From Pseudomonas fluorescens (GTDB lineage: Bacteria; Pseudomonadota; Gammaproteobacteria; Pseudomonadales; Pseudomonadaceae), in NCBI RefSeq assembly GCF_000967965.1, contig NZ_LACC01000002.1, forward strand, positions 62,001 to 126,000: 64,000 nt of DNA, given 5' to 3'. Both the position numbers and the translations under genes were made by a program. Below, one piece after another: positions 29,081 to 39,781 of the stretch. A model generated the notes under the pieces. The model had not been told where the DNA came from and made no database searches. It saw only the letters and a program-made list of their open reading frames with translations. Numbering within the stretch: the first letter of the stretch is position 1; each line of letters starts with the position of its first letter.

Positions 29081-29122
29081 TTTCATGTTCCTTTCACAAA
29101 ATCGGGCATAACCTTCTATAAA
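29081..29122 (+). promoter_or_regulatory. arn operon promoter with TTTCAT-N5-TTTCAC activator site
   Basis: In the 362-bp gap before arnB, TTTCAT (29081-29086), GTTCC, TTTCAC (29092-29097) forms an 11-bp-period direct repeat overlapping a -35-like TTCACA (29093-29098), with a good -10 TATAAA at 29117-29122 (18-bp spacer). A response regulator bound there would sit on the -35, the usual place for PmrA/PhoB-type activation. The same site precedes the ais-like gene. The adjoining CCAACCGTTTTTTCAT also resembles the ColR consensus as I recall it. I see no gene in the rest of the gap. Confidence 0.68.
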
Positions 29123-29305
29123 CTCGGTGCTGCCCATACGGATGCCCAACCTGCCGGCCATCGCGAAAAAAGTCAACTGACGCAGTTTTTTGCTTCCATC
29201 CAGTAACTAGTTGATTTGATGCAGATTCTGATTTAGCGTCTATGATGATTTTTGGATCCCTTTTAGCCTCAAAGGCTATTTACGTTTTCAGCCCCTGAGG
29301 TGCCC

Positions 29306-30454
29306 ATGAGTCAGGCGTTTCTCCCTTTCTCCCGTCCCAGTATCGGCGACGAAGAAATCGCAGCCGTAGAGCAAGTATTGCGCTCCGGATGGATCACTAC
29401 CGGGCCGAAGAACCAGGCACTGGAAGAACACTTCGCCAACTACGTCGGTTGTCGACATGCCGTGGCACTTTCCTCGGCCACCGGCGGGATGCATATCACC
29501 CTGCTGGCCTTGGGTGTCGGTCCCGGCGATGAAGTCATTACCCCGTCGCAGACCTGGGTTTCCACTGCCAACATGATCACCCTGCTGGGTGCCACACCGG
29601 TGTTCGTCGACGTCGACCGCGACACGCTGATGACCGACGTGGCCTCTATCGAAGCCGCGATCACGCCGCGCACCAAAGCCATCATCCCGGTGCATTACGC
29701 CGGTGCGGCATTCGACCTCGATCCGCTCTACGCCCTGGCCGACAAACACGGCATTGCCGTGATCGAAGACGCCGCCCATGCCGCTGGCACGCTCTACAAA
29801 GGTCGCCATGTCGGTTCCAAAGGCACGGCGATCTTCTCGTTCCACGCGATCAAGAACATGACCTGCGCCGAAGGCGCCATGTTCGTCAGTGACGATGAAG
29901 CCCTGGCCTCGCGAGTACGCATGCTCAAGTTTCACGGGCTCGGGGTTGATGCCTACGATCGCCTGACCCACGGCCGCAAGCCCCAGGCCCAAGTGATCGA
30001 GCCAGGCTTCAAGTACAACCTGGCCGACATCAACGCGGCCATCGCGCTGGTGCAACTGGAACGCCTGGACGAGATCAACGCCAAGCGCACTCAACTGGCA
30101 CAGACCTACTTGCAGCGCCTGGAAGGCTTGCCAGTGCAGCCGCTGGCCGTCCCCGCTTACTCGCAAAAGCACGCCTGGCACCTGTTCATCCTGCGTATCG
30201 ATGCCGAGCGCTGCGGGCTGGATCGCGAAGCGTTCATGAAAGCCCTCCAGGAACAGAATGTCGGCACAGGTATTCACTTCATTGCAACGCACCTGCACAC
30301 TTACTACCGCCAGCGTTACCCCAACCTGTACCTGCCCAACACCGAATGGAATTCGGCGCGGCTGTGTTCGATCCCGTTGTTCCCCGACATGACCACCGAT
30401 GATGTCGAGCGTGTCGTCGGCGCCATTGAAAACTGCATGGACAGAAGCCTTTGA
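29306..30454 (+). CDS. arnB: UDP-4-amino-4-deoxy-L-arabinose--oxoglutarate aminotransferase ArnB
   Basis: 382-residue PLP enzyme (DegT/DnrJ/EryC1 family) that aminates UDP-4-keto-arabinose made by ArnA to UDP-L-Ara4N. Visible: [20 protein letters not shown] at the start, EDAAHAAGT, and the PLP lysine in [14 protein letters not shown]. Length matches ArnB (379-385). TGAGG precedes the ATG at 29306. First gene of the arnBCADTEF-ugd operon; its TGA overlaps the TTG start of arnC. Confidence 0.95.
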   Translation: MSQAFLPFSRPSIGDEEIAAVEQVLRSGWITTGPKNQALEEHFANYVGCRHAVALSSATGGMHITLLALGVGPGDEVITPSQTWVSTANMITLLGATPVFVDVDRDTLMTDVASIEAAITPRTKAIIPVHYAGAAFDLDPLYALADKHGIAVIEDAAHAAGTLYKGRHVGSKGTAIFSFHAIKNMTCAEGAMFVSDDEALASRVRMLKFHGLGVDAYDRLTHGRKPQAQVIEPGFKYNLADINAAIALVQLERLDEINAKRTQLAQTYLQRLEGLPVQPLAVPAYSQKHAWHLFILRIDAERCGLDREAFMKALQEQNVGTGIHFIATHLHTYYRQRYPNLYLPNTEWNSARLCSIPLFPDMTTDDVERVVGAIENCMDRSL

Positions 30455-31470
30455 GACCTTACCCAATCAACTTCGTGTCGATCGTCATTCCGGTCTACAA
30501 CGAACAGGAAAGCCTGCCCGAGTTGCTTCGCCGCACCGAAGCAGCGTGTCAGCAACTGACCCATCCCTACGAGATCGTTCTGGTCGACGACGGCAGCCGA
30601 GATGACTCCGCACAGATTCTGGAAGATGCCGCCTCCCGCGAAGGCAGCCCTGTGGTGGCGGTCATCCTCAACCGCAACTACGGCCAGCACGCAGCGATCA
30701 TGGCCGGTTTCGAGCAGTGCAAGGGCGATGTCGTCATCACCCTCGATGCCGACCTGCAAAACCCGCCCGAAGAAATCCCGCGGCTGGTAGCGCAGGCCGA
30801 ACTTGGCTATGACGTCGTCGCGACCGTGCGCAACAACCGCCAGGACTCGGCCTTGCGCCGCTGGCCATCGAAGCTGATCAACCTCGCCGTGCAACGTTCC
30901 ACCGGTGTGGCCATGAGCGACTACGGCTGCATGCTGCGGGCCTACCGTCGCACCATTGTCGACGCCATGCTTGCCTGCCGTGAACGCAGCACCTTCATTC
31001 CGATCCTGGCCAACAGCTTTGCCCGCCACACCACGGAAATCCTCGTGACCCACGCCGAGCGTGAACACGGCGATTCCAAGTACAGCCCCATGCGCCTGAT
31101 CAACCTGATGTTCGACCTGGTCACCTGCATGACCACCACGCCCCTGCGACTGCTGAGCATCGTCGGCGTCGGCATGGCGGCCCTGGGCATGCTGTTCGCC
31201 ATAGCCTTGGTCCTGCTGCGCCTGGTGTTCGGCGCCGGCTGGGCCGGTGGCGGCACCTTCGTACTGTTCGCCGTGCTGTTCGTCTTTACCGGCGGGCAAT
31301 TCATCGGCATGGGCCTGCTGGGTGAATACCTGGGCCGCATGTACAGCGACGTGCGCGCACGCCCGCGCTTCTTCATTGAAAAGGTGCTGCGTAGCCAGCC
31401 CGCCTCCCCAACTTCCGCTGTTACTGTCGACGGCCTAACTTCCACTTCTTCAGATCAGGTTCCTTCATGA
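30451..31470 (+). CDS. arnC: undecaprenyl-phosphate 4-deoxy-4-formamido-L-arabinose transferase ArnC
   Basis: 339-residue GT2 enzyme loading formyl-Ara4N onto undecaprenyl phosphate at the inner membrane. [19 protein letters not shown] and VDDGSRDDS, then [12 protein letters not shown] (metal-binding Asp) in the GT-A domain, followed by two C-terminal transmembrane helices. The start is a TTG overlapping the arnB stop (TTGA); no upstream ATG fits and the next GTG would remove the first strand. The rare start may tune its level relative to ArnB. The stop overlaps arnA by 4 bp. Confidence 0.94.
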   Translation: MRPYPINFVSIVIPVYNEQESLPELLRRTEAACQQLTHPYEIVLVDDGSRDDSAQILEDAASREGSPVVAVILNRNYGQHAAIMAGFEQCKGDVVITLDADLQNPPEEIPRLVAQAELGYDVVATVRNNRQDSALRRWPSKLINLAVQRSTGVAMSDYGCMLRAYRRTIVDAMLACRERSTFIPILANSFARHTTEILVTHAEREHGDSKYSPMRLINLMFDLVTCMTTTPLRLLSIVGVGMAALGMLFAIALVLLRLVFGAGWAGGGTFVLFAVLFVFTGGQFIGMGLLGEYLGRMYSDVRARPRFFIEKVLRSQPASPTSAVTVDGLTSTSSDQVPS

Positions 31471-33458
31471 GTGCAAAAGCTGTTGTCTTCGCCTATCACG
31501 ATATTGGCTGCGCCGGCATCGAATCCCTGCTTTCCTCCGGTTTCGAGATCGCTGCGGTGTTCACCCACGCCGACGATCCGAAGGAGAACGCGTTCTACGG
31601 CTCCGTCGCGCAACTGTGCGCCCGCCACGGTATTGCCGTGCATGCACCGGAAGATGCCAACCATCCGCTGTGGATCGAGCGTATCGCCAAGCTCGACCCC
31701 GACTACATTTTCTCCTTCTACTACCGCAACCTGCTGAGCGAACCACTACTGGCCACGGCGCGTAAAGGCGCGTTCAACCTGCACGGCTCCCTGCTGCCAC
31801 GCTACCGTGGTCGCGCACCGGCCAACTGGGTGCTGGTCAACGGCGAAACCGAAACCGGTGTGACCCTGCACCGCATGGTCAAGCGTGCCGACGCGGGTGC
31901 CATCGTCGCCCAGCAGAAAGTCGCGATCGAGCGTAACGACACGGCGCTGAGCCTGCACGGTAAATTGCGCACAGCGGCCTCTGACCTGCTGCGCGACACT
32001 TTGCCAGCGCTGCTGCAAGGCAAAGCCAGTGAAACACCGCAAGACGAATCCAAAGCCACGGTGTTCGGCCGTCGCACCCCGGCCGACGGCAAACTGGTCT
32101 GGGCCAAGCCGGCCGAAGAACTGTTCAACCTGGTCCGCGCGGTTACCCAGCCGTACCCGGGCGCCTTCTGCGCGGTGGGTGAGCACAAGCTGATTGTCTG
32201 GAGCGCCGAAATCGCCAAGGGCAACGAAGGCCTGGCGCCAGGCCGCGTCATCAGCGTCGACCCGCTGCGCATCGCCTGCGGTCAAGACTCGCTGATCATC
32301 AACGCCGGCCAGCGCAACGACAACGGTCTGTACCTGAGCGGCCCGCAACTGGCCAACGAACTCGGCCTGGTGGATGGTTCCGTGCTGCGCGGCGCCGAAT
32401 CCGGTCGTGCCCCGCGTCGCACCCGCGTACTGATCCTCGGTGTCAACGGCTTCATCGGCAACCACTTGTCCGAGCGCCTGCTGCGCGACGACCGCTACGA
32501 AGTCTACGGCCTGGATATCGGTTCGGACGCCATCGAGCGCCTGCGCAGCCACCCGAATTTCCACTTCGTCGAAGGTGACATCAGCATCCACTCCGAGTGG
32601 ATCGAGTACCACATCAAGAAGTGCGACGTGGTGCTGCCGCTGGTGGCCATCGCCACGCCAATCGAATACACCCGTAACCCGCTGCGTGTATTCGAACTGG
32701 ACTTCGAAGAGAACCTGAAACTGGTTCGCTACTGCGTCAAGTACAACAAGCGCGTGATCTTCCCTTCGACCTCGGAAGTCTATGGCATGTGCCAGGACAA
32801 TAATTTCGACGAAGACAACTCCAACCTGGTGGTCGGCCCGATCAACAAGCAGCGCTGGATCTACTCGGTTTCCAAGCAATTGCTGGACCGTGTGATCTGG
32901 GCTTACGGCCAGAAGGGTCTGAACTTCACCCTGTTCCGTCCATTCAACTGGATGGGCCCGCGCCTGGACCGTCTGGATTCGGCCCGTATCGGCAGCTCCC
33001 GTGCGATTACCCAGCTGATCCTGAACCTGGTGGAAGGTACGCCGATTCGCCTGTTCGACGGTGGCGAGCAAAAACGCTGCTTCACCGACATCGCCGACGG
33101 TGTGGAAGCACTGGCGCGAATCATCGACAACGACAACGATGTCTGCAACGGCCAGATCATCAACATCGGCAACCCGGAAAACGAGGCCAGCATCCGTCAG
33201 TTGGGCGAAGAGCTGCTGCGTCAGTTCGAAGCTCACCCGCTGCGCGCCAACTTCCCTCCGTTCGCCGGTTTCCGCGACATCGAGAGCAAGGCCTTCTACG
33301 GCACCGGCTACCAGGACGTGTCGCACCGCAAGCCAAGCATCGCCAACGCCAAGCGCCTGCTGGACTGGACGCCAACCGTTGAGATGAGCGAAACCATCGG
33401 CAACACCCTGGACTTCTTCCTTCGCGAGGCCATGCTCGAAATCGCGGACAAGCGCTGA
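31467..33458 (+). CDS. arnA: bifunctional UDP-glucuronate decarboxylase / UDP-Ara4N formyltransferase ArnA
   Basis: 663 residues, two fused enzymes. Residues 1-305 form the formyltransferase, with the catalytic His in [20 protein letters not shown]. Residues about 315-660 form the SDR-type oxidative decarboxylase, with the NAD motif [25 protein letters not shown], the catalytic Tyr/Lys in [11 protein letters not shown] and the Arg in SHRKPSI. It makes UDP-4-keto-arabinose and N-formylates UDP-L-Ara4N. Length agrees with E. coli ArnA (660). Overlaps arnC by 4 bp and arnD by 1 bp. Confidence 0.95.
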   Translation: MSAKAVVFAYHDIGCAGIESLLSSGFEIAAVFTHADDPKENAFYGSVAQLCARHGIAVHAPEDANHPLWIERIAKLDPDYIFSFYYRNLLSEPLLATARKGAFNLHGSLLPRYRGRAPANWVLVNGETETGVTLHRMVKRADAGAIVAQQKVAIERNDTALSLHGKLRTAASDLLRDTLPALLQGKASETPQDESKATVFGRRTPADGKLVWAKPAEELFNLVRAVTQPYPGAFCAVGEHKLIVWSAEIAKGNEGLAPGRVISVDPLRIACGQDSLIINAGQRNDNGLYLSGPQLANELGLVDGSVLRGAESGRAPRRTRVLILGVNGFIGNHLSERLLRDDRYEVYGLDIGSDAIERLRSHPNFHFVEGDISIHSEWIEYHIKKCDVVLPLVAIATPIEYTRNPLRVFELDFEENLKLVRYCVKYNKRVIFPSTSEVYGMCQDNNFDEDNSNLVVGPINKQRWIYSVSKQLLDRVIWAYGQKGLNFTLFRPFNWMGPRLDRLDSARIGSSRAITQLILNLVEGTPIRLFDGGEQKRCFTDIADGVEALARIIDNDNDVCNGQIINIGNPENEASIRQLGEELLRQFEAHPLRANFPPFAGFRDIESKAFYGTGYQDVSHRKPSIANAKRLLDWTPTVEMSETIGNTLDFFLREAMLEIADKR

Positions 33459-34342
33459 TGCAGGCGGGACTGCGGATCGATGTCGACACCTACCGGGGCA
33501 CCCGTGAAGGGGTGCCCCGGCTGCTGGAAATCCTTGATGAGGCACAGGTCAAGGCGACGTTCTTCTTCAGTGTCGGGCCGGACAACATGGGGCGCCATTT
33601 GTGGCGCCTCATCCGTCCGCAGTTTCTCTGGAAAATGCTCCGTTCCAACGCAGCCGGCCTGTATGGCTGGGACATCCTGCTGGCCGGCACCGCATGGCCC
33701 GGAAAACCGATCGGCCGCGACCTGGGGCATTTGATGCGCCAGGCCCGGGATGCCGGGCATGAGGTGGGTTTGCACGCCTGGGATCACCATGGCTGGCAGG
33801 CCAATGCCGGGCGTTGGAGCGATGCACAACTGGTCGAACAGATACGCCGTGGCGTGGACACCCTCAGCGACATTCTCGGGGAAAAGATCACCTGCTCGGC
33901 GTCCGCCGGCTGGCGTGCCGACGAGCGTGTGATCGAAGCCAAGCAAGGGTTCGGCTTTCGCTACAACAGCGATTGTCGTGGCCAGAGCCTGTTCCAGCCG
34001 CAATTGGCCGATGGTCGCCTGGGCGCACCGCAAATCCCGGTGGACCTGCCGACCTTCGACGAAGTGGTCGGGCCGACCGTTGCAGCCAAGGATTTCAACA
34101 CGTTCATCCTGGACCGGTTCACCCCGGAAAAACTCAATGTCTACACGATCCATGCCGAGGTGGAAGGGATTCTGATGGCCAACGATTTCCGTCAACTGCT
34201 GAGCAACGCACATCAGCGGGATATCCGTTTTAAACCCTTGGGCGACTTGTTGCCCCAGACCCCTGACAGCTTGCCGATCGGCCGCGTGGTACGCGGTGCG
34301 CTCGAAGGTCGCGAAGGCTGGCTGGGAGTGCAAGGCGCATGA
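33458..34342 (+). CDS. arnD: undecaprenyl-phosphate formamido-arabinose deformylase ArnD
   Basis: 294-residue polysaccharide-deacetylase (NodB-like) enzyme that removes the formyl group from undecaprenyl-phosphate-Ara4FN. Motif 1 is IDVDTYRG near residue 8, and the metal His pair is in [13 protein letters not shown] near residue 100. The start codon overlaps the arnA stop by one base (TGATG). Its own stop overlaps arnT by 4 bp. Confidence 0.94.
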   Translation: MQAGLRIDVDTYRGTREGVPRLLEILDEAQVKATFFFSVGPDNMGRHLWRLIRPQFLWKMLRSNAAGLYGWDILLAGTAWPGKPIGRDLGHLMRQARDAGHEVGLHAWDHHGWQANAGRWSDAQLVEQIRRGVDTLSDILGEKITCSASAGWRADERVIEAKQGFGFRYNSDCRGQSLFQPQLADGRLGAPQIPVDLPTFDEVVGPTVAAKDFNTFILDRFTPEKLNVYTIHAEVEGILMANDFRQLLSNAHQRDIRFKPLGDLLPQTPDSLPIGRVVRGALEGREGWLGVQGA

Positions 34343-35988
34343 GCAAACGCTGGGCTTTGCCGTTATTGCTGGCCTTGATGGCGCTGGCGTACCTGCTGCC
34401 GCTGGGCAGTCATGGCTTATGGATTCCCGACGAAACCCGCTACGCCCAGATCAGCCAGGGCATGCTCCTGAGCGGCAACTGGGTGTCGCCGCATTTCATG
34501 GACGTGCGCTATTTCGAAAAACCCGCGGCCGGCTACTGGATGATTGCCATCGGGCAGGCGCTGTTCGGCCAGAACCTCTTCGGAGTGCGCTTCGCCTCGG
34601 CACTGAGCACCGGTTTGAGCGTGCTGCTGTGCTACTTGGTCGCCCGCCGGATGTGGAACGAACCACGCAAAAGTTTCGCCTGCGCGCTGCTGTACATGAG
34701 CTTCACGGTCATTGCGGCTTCGGCGGGGTATGCCAACCTCGATCCGCAATTCACCTTCTGGGTCAGTCTGAGCCTGGTGGCGCTATGGTTCGCGCTCGAC
34801 AGCACGAGCCGTGGGCAACGCCTGATCGCGTGGGCGGTGCTGGGTCTGGCTTGCGGCATGGGCTTCATGACCAAGGGCTTCCTGGCCTGGTTGCTGCCGG
34901 TGCTGATCGCCCTGCCCTGGATGATCTGGCAAAAACGCTGGCGTGAACTGCTGGTCTACGGCCCCGTAGCGGTGGTGGTCGCCATCGTCGTGAGCCTGCC
35001 GTGGGCACTGGCAGTGCACGCCCAGGAGCCCGACTATTGGCGGTTTTTCTTCTGGCACGAACACATTCGCCGTTTTGCCGGGGACGATGCCCAGCATGAC
35101 GCACCATGGTGGTACTACCTGCCGTTGCTGGTGGCTTTCAGCATGCCGTGGGTTGCATTGTTGCCGCCCGCGCTCAAGCAAGCCTGGCAGACCCGACGCC
35201 AGTCCAATATCGCGTTCCTGCTGCTGTGGCTGTGGATGCCGTTGTTTTTCTTCAGCCTGAGCAAGGGCAAGTTGCCGGCCTACATCCTGCCGTGCCTGTT
35301 ACCCCTGGCATTGTTGCTCGGCCATGCACTGGCTGACCGATTGAAGCTGGAGCAAGGTCGCGTCCCGGGCATCAACGGCCTGCTGAACCTGGTGGTGGGT
35401 GTAGTCATCCTGCTGGCCCTGGTTTATCTGCAACTGAAAAAGCCGATTTACGATCATGAACTGCACAACCTGGTGCTGGTGTTCATCGGCTTGATCGGCT
35501 GGATCATGGCCAACCTGCTGCAAGCCTTCCGCCCGTTGCAGTGCTGGGCCGCCCCGGCTTTTGGCAGTTTGTTGCTCGTCGGTTTGTTGCCTGCCGGACT
35601 GCCCAACTCCGTAGTCGCCAATAAGACGCCTGACCAATTCATCCTCGATCACGCCCAGGAGCTCGGCCAAAGTGCCAAGTTGTTGAGCAACGACCTGGGG
35701 GCCGCGTCGGCGTTGTCCTGGCGGGTGAAACGGCCGGAAGTGGCTTTTTTCAACACGATAGGCGAATTGAAATATGGCCTCGCCTATCCTGATTCGCTTA
35801 AGCAGCGCGTCAACACCGATCAGGTGCAACAGTGGATGCACGACGCCCGCCAGCAAGGCTCGGTCGGTGTGGTCATGCGGGTCAAGGGCGAAGAAGAGCT
35901 GCGCGAACTTGAACAGTTGCCCAAAGAGGGCAAGCGGTATGAACAAGGCAATCTGGTGATTTTGATTATCCCTCAGGCGACACCATGA
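34339..35988 (+). CDS. arnT: 4-amino-4-deoxy-L-arabinose transferase ArnT (operon copy)
   Basis: 549-residue GT-C integral membrane enzyme, final step of lipid A L-Ara4N addition at the periplasmic face. The catalytic loop [27 protein letters not shown] and the C-terminal [15 protein letters not shown] are like those of the copy at 22128. This copy lacks the ~20 extra N-terminal residues of the other. The retained operon position suggests it is the ancestral copy. Coupled on both sides by ATGA overlaps. Confidence 0.94.
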   Translation: MSKRWALPLLLALMALAYLLPLGSHGLWIPDETRYAQISQGMLLSGNWVSPHFMDVRYFEKPAAGYWMIAIGQALFGQNLFGVRFASALSTGLSVLLCYLVARRMWNEPRKSFACALLYMSFTVIAASAGYANLDPQFTFWVSLSLVALWFALDSTSRGQRLIAWAVLGLACGMGFMTKGFLAWLLPVLIALPWMIWQKRWRELLVYGPVAVVVAIVVSLPWALAVHAQEPDYWRFFFWHEHIRRFAGDDAQHDAPWWYYLPLLVAFSMPWVALLPPALKQAWQTRRQSNIAFLLLWLWMPLFFFSLSKGKLPAYILPCLLPLALLLGHALADRLKLEQGRVPGINGLLNLVVGVVILLALVYLQLKKPIYDHELHNLVLVFIGLIGWIMANLLQAFRPLQCWAAPAFGSLLLVGLLPAGLPNSVVANKTPDQFILDHAQELGQSAKLLSNDLGAASALSWRVKRPEVAFFNTIGELKYGLAYPDSLKQRVNTDQVQQWMHDARQQGSVGVVMRVKGEEELRELEQLPKEGKRYEQGNLVILIIPQATP

Positions 35989-36329
35989 GCCTGCTTTTGC
36001 TACTGGTGGCCTGTCTGCTGACCTGCCTGGGCCAGATCGCCCAGAAATATGCGGTAGAAAGCTGGCGCGGCCAACCTTCCGGGTGGACGGACAAACTGCG
36101 TTCGCCCTGGCTTTGGCTGGCCCTGGCTTCTCTAGGGCTGGGCCTGCTGGTGTGGTTGCTGGTGCTGCAACGCCTGGAAGTCGGGATTGCCTATCCGATG
36201 CTGAGCCTGAACTTCGTGCTGATCACTCTGGTGGCGCGTTTCGTGTTCCACGAAACCATCGACCGCCGCCACTGGTTGGGTGTGGCGTTGGTGATCGGCG
36301 GCGTGGCATTGCTGGGGCAACACGCATGA
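35985..36329 (+). CDS. arnE: L-Ara4N-phosphoundecaprenol flippase subunit ArnE
   Basis: 114-residue, four-helix membrane protein of the EamA/small-multidrug-resistance type. With ArnF it moves undecaprenyl-phosphate-L-Ara4N across the inner membrane. Characteristic segments: [15 protein letters not shown] in helix 1 and [20 protein letters not shown] in helix 3. ATGA overlaps with arnT and arnF. Confidence 0.92.
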   Translation: MSLLLLLVACLLTCLGQIAQKYAVESWRGQPSGWTDKLRSPWLWLALASLGLGLLVWLLVLQRLEVGIAYPMLSLNFVLITLVARFVFHETIDRRHWLGVALVIGGVALLGQHA

Positions 36330-36727
36330 ACCTGAGTCGCGGTATCACCTTCGCTCTGGGCAGCGTGTTGCTGGTCAGCGCCGCCCAACTGGGCATGCGC
36401 TGGAGCATGAGTCACCTGCCACAACCCGAACAATGGCTCAGCGCTCACATCGACCTGACAGCGATTGCCGTGGTGCTCCTGGCCATCTTCGCCTACGCCC
36501 TGTCGATGCTTTGCTGGCTCGTCGCCCTGCGGGACCTGCCCCTGGGCCGCGCCTACTCGTTGCTGAGTATCAGCTACGCGCTGGTGTACCTGCTGGCCGC
36601 CAGCCTGCCGCTGTTCAACGAAACGTTCAGCCTTTCAAAAAGCCTTGGCGTGGCATTTGTCATCCTCGGCGTCATCACCATCAATTCTCGACCTGCTCGT
36701 GCGCCCGAATCAAGGAGTGCCCCATGA
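36326..36727 (+). CDS. arnF: L-Ara4N-phosphoundecaprenol flippase subunit ArnF
   Basis: 133-residue, four-helix partner of ArnE. Segments [13 protein letters not shown] (helix 1), [20 protein letters not shown] and [19 protein letters not shown] match ArnF. The ATG at 36326 overlaps the arnE stop; a longer frame extending upstream overlaps arnE and is rejected. The stop overlaps ugd by 4 bp. Confidence 0.92.
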   Translation: MNLSRGITFALGSVLLVSAAQLGMRWSMSHLPQPEQWLSAHIDLTAIAVVLLAIFAYALSMLCWLVALRDLPLGRAYSLLSISYALVYLLAASLPLFNETFSLSKSLGVAFVILGVITINSRPARAPESRSAP

Positions 36728-38103
36728 AAATCAGTGTGTTTGGTAGCGGTTATGTTGGCCTGGTGCAGGCAGCGGTATTGGCGGAAGTCGGCCACGATGT
36801 GGTCTGCATGGACGTAGACGAGAAAAAGGTCGAACTGCTCAAGCAGGGCCACGTGAGTATCTTCGAACCCGGGCTGGCCAGTCTGGTACGCGAAGGCCTG
36901 GATGCCAAGCGGCTGCAGTTCACCAGCGACGAAAAATTCGCCGTTCAGCATGGTGAGGTGCTGTTCATCGCAGTGGGTACGCCGTCCCGGGAAGATGGAT
37001 CGGCAGATCTGCGTTACGTCATGTCGGTGGGCGAGGCCGTGGCACGCCATCGCGAAAAACCGGCCATCCTGGTGGAAAAATCCACCGTGCCCGTCGGTAC
37101 CGGCGACGCCCTGCGCGCGCACATGGACAAATACCTGGCCGAGGCCGGACGCGCGTTGCAGTTCGACATCGTCTCCAACCCGGAATTCTTGAAAGAAGGC
37201 TCGGCCGTCTCCGATTGCCGTCGCCCGGACCGTATCGTCGTGGGCTGCGAGCGCGAAGAAGTGCGTGAGGTCATGCGTGACCTGTACTCGCCCTTCAACC
37301 GCAACCATGAACGCATCATGTTCATGGACCTGCGCAGCGCCGAGCTGACCAAGTACGCTGCCAACTGCATGCTGGCGACCAAGATCAGCTTCATCAACCA
37401 GATCGCCGAACTGGCCGAACACCTGGGTGCCGATATCGAGTCGGTACGCCTGGGCATCGGCGCCGACTCCCGCATCGGTTACCACTTCATCTACCCCGGT
37501 TGCGGCTACGGTGGCTCGTGCTTCCCCAAGGACATGCGCGCCCTGATCCACAGCGCCGAAGAGGCCCATTGCTCCAGTGACCTGCTGCAAGCGGTGGAAG
37601 CCATCAACGAGCGGCAGAAACACAAGCTGTTCGAGCGCATCAACGCGTTCTACAAGGGCGACTTGCGTGGCAGGACCTTTGCCTTGTGGGGCCTGGCGTT
37701 CAAGCCAAACACCGACGACATGCGCGATGCGCCGAGCCGGGTGTTGCTCGAATCCTTGTGGGCCGCCGGGGCGAATGTCCGCGCGTTCGATCCGGAAGCC
37801 ATGCAGGAAACCCAGAAGCTGTATCCCGATGAATCGAAACTGATGCTCATGGGTACGCCCGAGTCGGTCTTGTCCGGTGCCGATGCACTGATCATCTGCA
37901 CCGAATGGCAACAGTTCAAGGCGCCGGACTTCGAACTGATCCAGCAGCGGCTCAACGCCCCGGTAATCTTCGACGGCCGCAACCTGTACGACGCGGACCG
38001 CCTGGCACGCATCGGTTTCACCTACTTCCCGATCGGCCGTGGCGAATCGCGCAAATTGCCGATTCCTTACCAGCAATGGTCAACCGAAGCCGTGGTCGCC
38101 TGA
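36724..38103 (+). CDS. ugd: UDP-glucose 6-dehydrogenase
   Basis: 459-residue NAD-dependent enzyme making UDP-glucuronate, the substrate of ArnA. Rossmann motif [20 protein letters not shown] at the N-terminus; [14 protein letters not shown]; catalytic Cys in [24 protein letters not shown] in the C-terminal UDP-binding domain. Its inclusion as the last arn gene, ATGA-coupled to arnF, makes the pathway self-sufficient from UDP-glucose. Confidence 0.95.
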   Translation: MKISVFGSGYVGLVQAAVLAEVGHDVVCMDVDEKKVELLKQGHVSIFEPGLASLVREGLDAKRLQFTSDEKFAVQHGEVLFIAVGTPSREDGSADLRYVMSVGEAVARHREKPAILVEKSTVPVGTGDALRAHMDKYLAEAGRALQFDIVSNPEFLKEGSAVSDCRRPDRIVVGCEREEVREVMRDLYSPFNRNHERIMFMDLRSAELTKYAANCMLATKISFINQIAELAEHLGADIESVRLGIGADSRIGYHFIYPGCGYGGSCFPKDMRALIHSAEEAHCSSDLLQAVEAINERQKHKLFERINAFYKGDLRGRTFALWGLAFKPNTDDMRDAPSRVLLESLWAAGANVRAFDPEAMQETQKLYPDESKLMLMGTPESVLSGADALIICTEWQQFKAPDFELIQQRLNAPVIFDGRNLYDADRLARIGFTYFPIGRGESRKLPIPYQQWSTEAVVA

Positions 38104-38108
38104 ACCCC

Positions 38109-39692
38109 ATGATCCATCACATCCGCCAACAGTCCCTCGCGCTGGGTCTGTTGGCGCTGTTGTTGTTCTGCGCCGGGATGTACCAGCAGTCGGCCATCGG
38201 CTTCGATTCGCGCTTCGTGCTGTTCGCCCAGGAGATGCTGCGTAACGGGCCGTCGTTTTTTCCGACGACCTACGGCCAGCCCTACGCAGACTACTCGGGA
38301 CTTTCAACGCTATTCATCTGGCTGCTTTCACTGCCGTTCGGCCAGGTCACCAGCCTGACCGCATGGCTGCCGAGCGCCATCGCCGCAGCGGTCATAGTCA
38401 CCTTGATGTACCGCCTGCTGGCACCCTACTCCACGCGTTGGGCGCTGTTGAGCATCGCCTTGATGCTGTTGACCAACACCTTCATCACGGAAACCCGCGC
38501 CGTTTCCCTCGACCTGATGCTGGCGGCCGTCGCGTTCAGCGTGTTCTACCTGGGCTATGCGGCCGATCACTTCGCGGCGCCGCGCCGCTGGGTTCTGATC
38601 TTTGCCTTGCTGATGCTGGGTTTCTGGATTCGTGGGCCAATCGGCCTGGTCATTCCTACGGGGATGCTGTGCAGCTATTTCCTGGTCAATTGCCAATGGC
38701 GACGGCTGATCGTCTTCGGATTGCTGGCAGCGATGCTGCTGGCGGTGTGCGTCGGGCTTTTGTTGTGGCTGGCGGACGTCAGTGGCGGCGCGGCCTTCTT
38801 GCAGGACGTGATTCGCATGCAGTTCATGGGGCGCATGGACGGCAGCGAAGGCTCCAACGAGGTGTTGTATTACTTCACCAGTTCGGTAGGCAACTACGCA
38901 CTGGCCTGGCCACTGGCAGTGCTGGCGCTGGTGGCGGTCGCCGCTTCTGGCCGACAACAGTCAGGCCCGGCATTGCGTCTGACGCTGTACTGCGCAGTTG
39001 CTGGATTGATCGTGATGGTGGGCCTTTCCGTCCCGCAGGCGAAAAAGGCCCGTTACCTGCTGCCGATGCTGCCCATGGCGGCGATCATGGCGGCTTATCC
39101 GTTTTACGCCGTGCAAGGTCGACTGTTCGGTTGGCTGCGCGTCTTGATGCAAGGCTTATGGCTGCTGATTCCGGGGCTGCTGATCGTGACCTTGCTGGTG
39201 ATACAGCGAAGATTCCCCGAAGACGTGGCCCATCTCACGTCGTTGTTCATCATTCTAGGCGCGCTGCAAGCGGTCGCCGTCGTAGCGCTCAGGCAGCCCC
39301 GCTGGCGCGCGCAGACTCTCGCCCTTTGCGCGGTCCTGGCGCTGTGGTCGGTATATATCCTGCAGTTCGAGCCGATCCAGCGACAGCTTTACGACACCCG
39401 GACCTTCAGCCACGAAGCGTTTGAACTCGTGCAAAAAGCCCCCGCACCACTGGTGATGCACGCGATGGGCAAGGATGCCAAAGCCATCAAGTTCATGGTC
39501 AACATCAATCAAGGCCTGCAACCGGAGTTCACCGATTCACCCCAGGAGCTTGAGGCCCTCAAGGGCCCGGCGTGGCTGATGATGGACCTGAACGTCTACA
39601 AGACTCTGCAAGGCACGGCTATAGGTGCATTGCCACCCGTGCTGAGCGGGCGGTTCGACAAGAATGATTTCGTGCTGCTGCACCTCGATTAA
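38109..39692 (+). CDS. GT-C family glycosyltransferase (PMT/ArnT-related), arn-operon associated
   Basis: 527-residue integral membrane protein with about 11-12 helices and a C-terminal periplasmic tail. It is related to ArnT/dolichyl-mannosyltransferase proteins: the first loop reads GFDSRFVLFAQEML, aligned with [14 protein letters not shown] of ArnT but with Ser in place of the Glu after the Asp, and YADYSGLSTLFIWLLSLPFG corresponds to the YFEKP region. It starts 5 bp after ugd (ATG at 38109; an ATG at 38076 within ugd is possible) and probably ends the arn transcript. It likely transfers a sugar from undecaprenyl phosphate to an envelope acceptor, but donor and acceptor are unknown. Confidence 0.8.
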   Translation: MIHHIRQQSLALGLLALLLFCAGMYQQSAIGFDSRFVLFAQEMLRNGPSFFPTTYGQPYADYSGLSTLFIWLLSLPFGQVTSLTAWLPSAIAAAVIVTLMYRLLAPYSTRWALLSIALMLLTNTFITETRAVSLDLMLAAVAFSVFYLGYAADHFAAPRRWVLIFALLMLGFWIRGPIGLVIPTGMLCSYFLVNCQWRRLIVFGLLAAMLLAVCVGLLLWLADVSGGAAFLQDVIRMQFMGRMDGSEGSNEVLYYFTSSVGNYALAWPLAVLALVAVAASGRQQSGPALRLTLYCAVAGLIVMVGLSVPQAKKARYLLPMLPMAAIMAAYPFYAVQGRLFGWLRVLMQGLWLLIPGLLIVTLLVIQRRFPEDVAHLTSLFIILGALQAVAVVALRQPRWRAQTLALCAVLALWSVYILQFEPIQRQLYDTRTFSHEAFELVQKAPAPLVMHAMGKDAKAIKFMVNINQGLQPEFTDSPQELEALKGPAWLMMDLNVYKTLQGTAIGALPPVLSGRFDKNDFVLLHLD

Positions 39693-39737
39693 ATCCCGTT
39701 GCAACGACCGAGTGTCCGACTGCTAGAGTAGCGCTCA

Positions 39738-39763
39738 CGATCGGGCTGATGCCGGCCCGATCG
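39738..39763. terminator. strong hairpin between the arn operon and the MFS gene
   Basis: CGATCGGGC (39738-39746), 8-base loop, GCCCGATCG (39755-39763): a perfect 9-bp stem, 45 bp after the glycosyltransferase stop. It has no T-run, so it may be a factor-assisted end of the arn message or a leader hairpin just before the ribosome site (AAGGA at 39767) of the next gene. Confidence 0.55.
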
Positions 39764-39781
39764 AATAAGGATATTCGCGCC

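Noticed and set aside
39749..39781. ATG at 39749 as start of the MFS transporter
   Set aside because: It lies in the loop of a perfect 9-bp hairpin without a ribosome site; GTG at 39782 follows AAGGA at proper distance.
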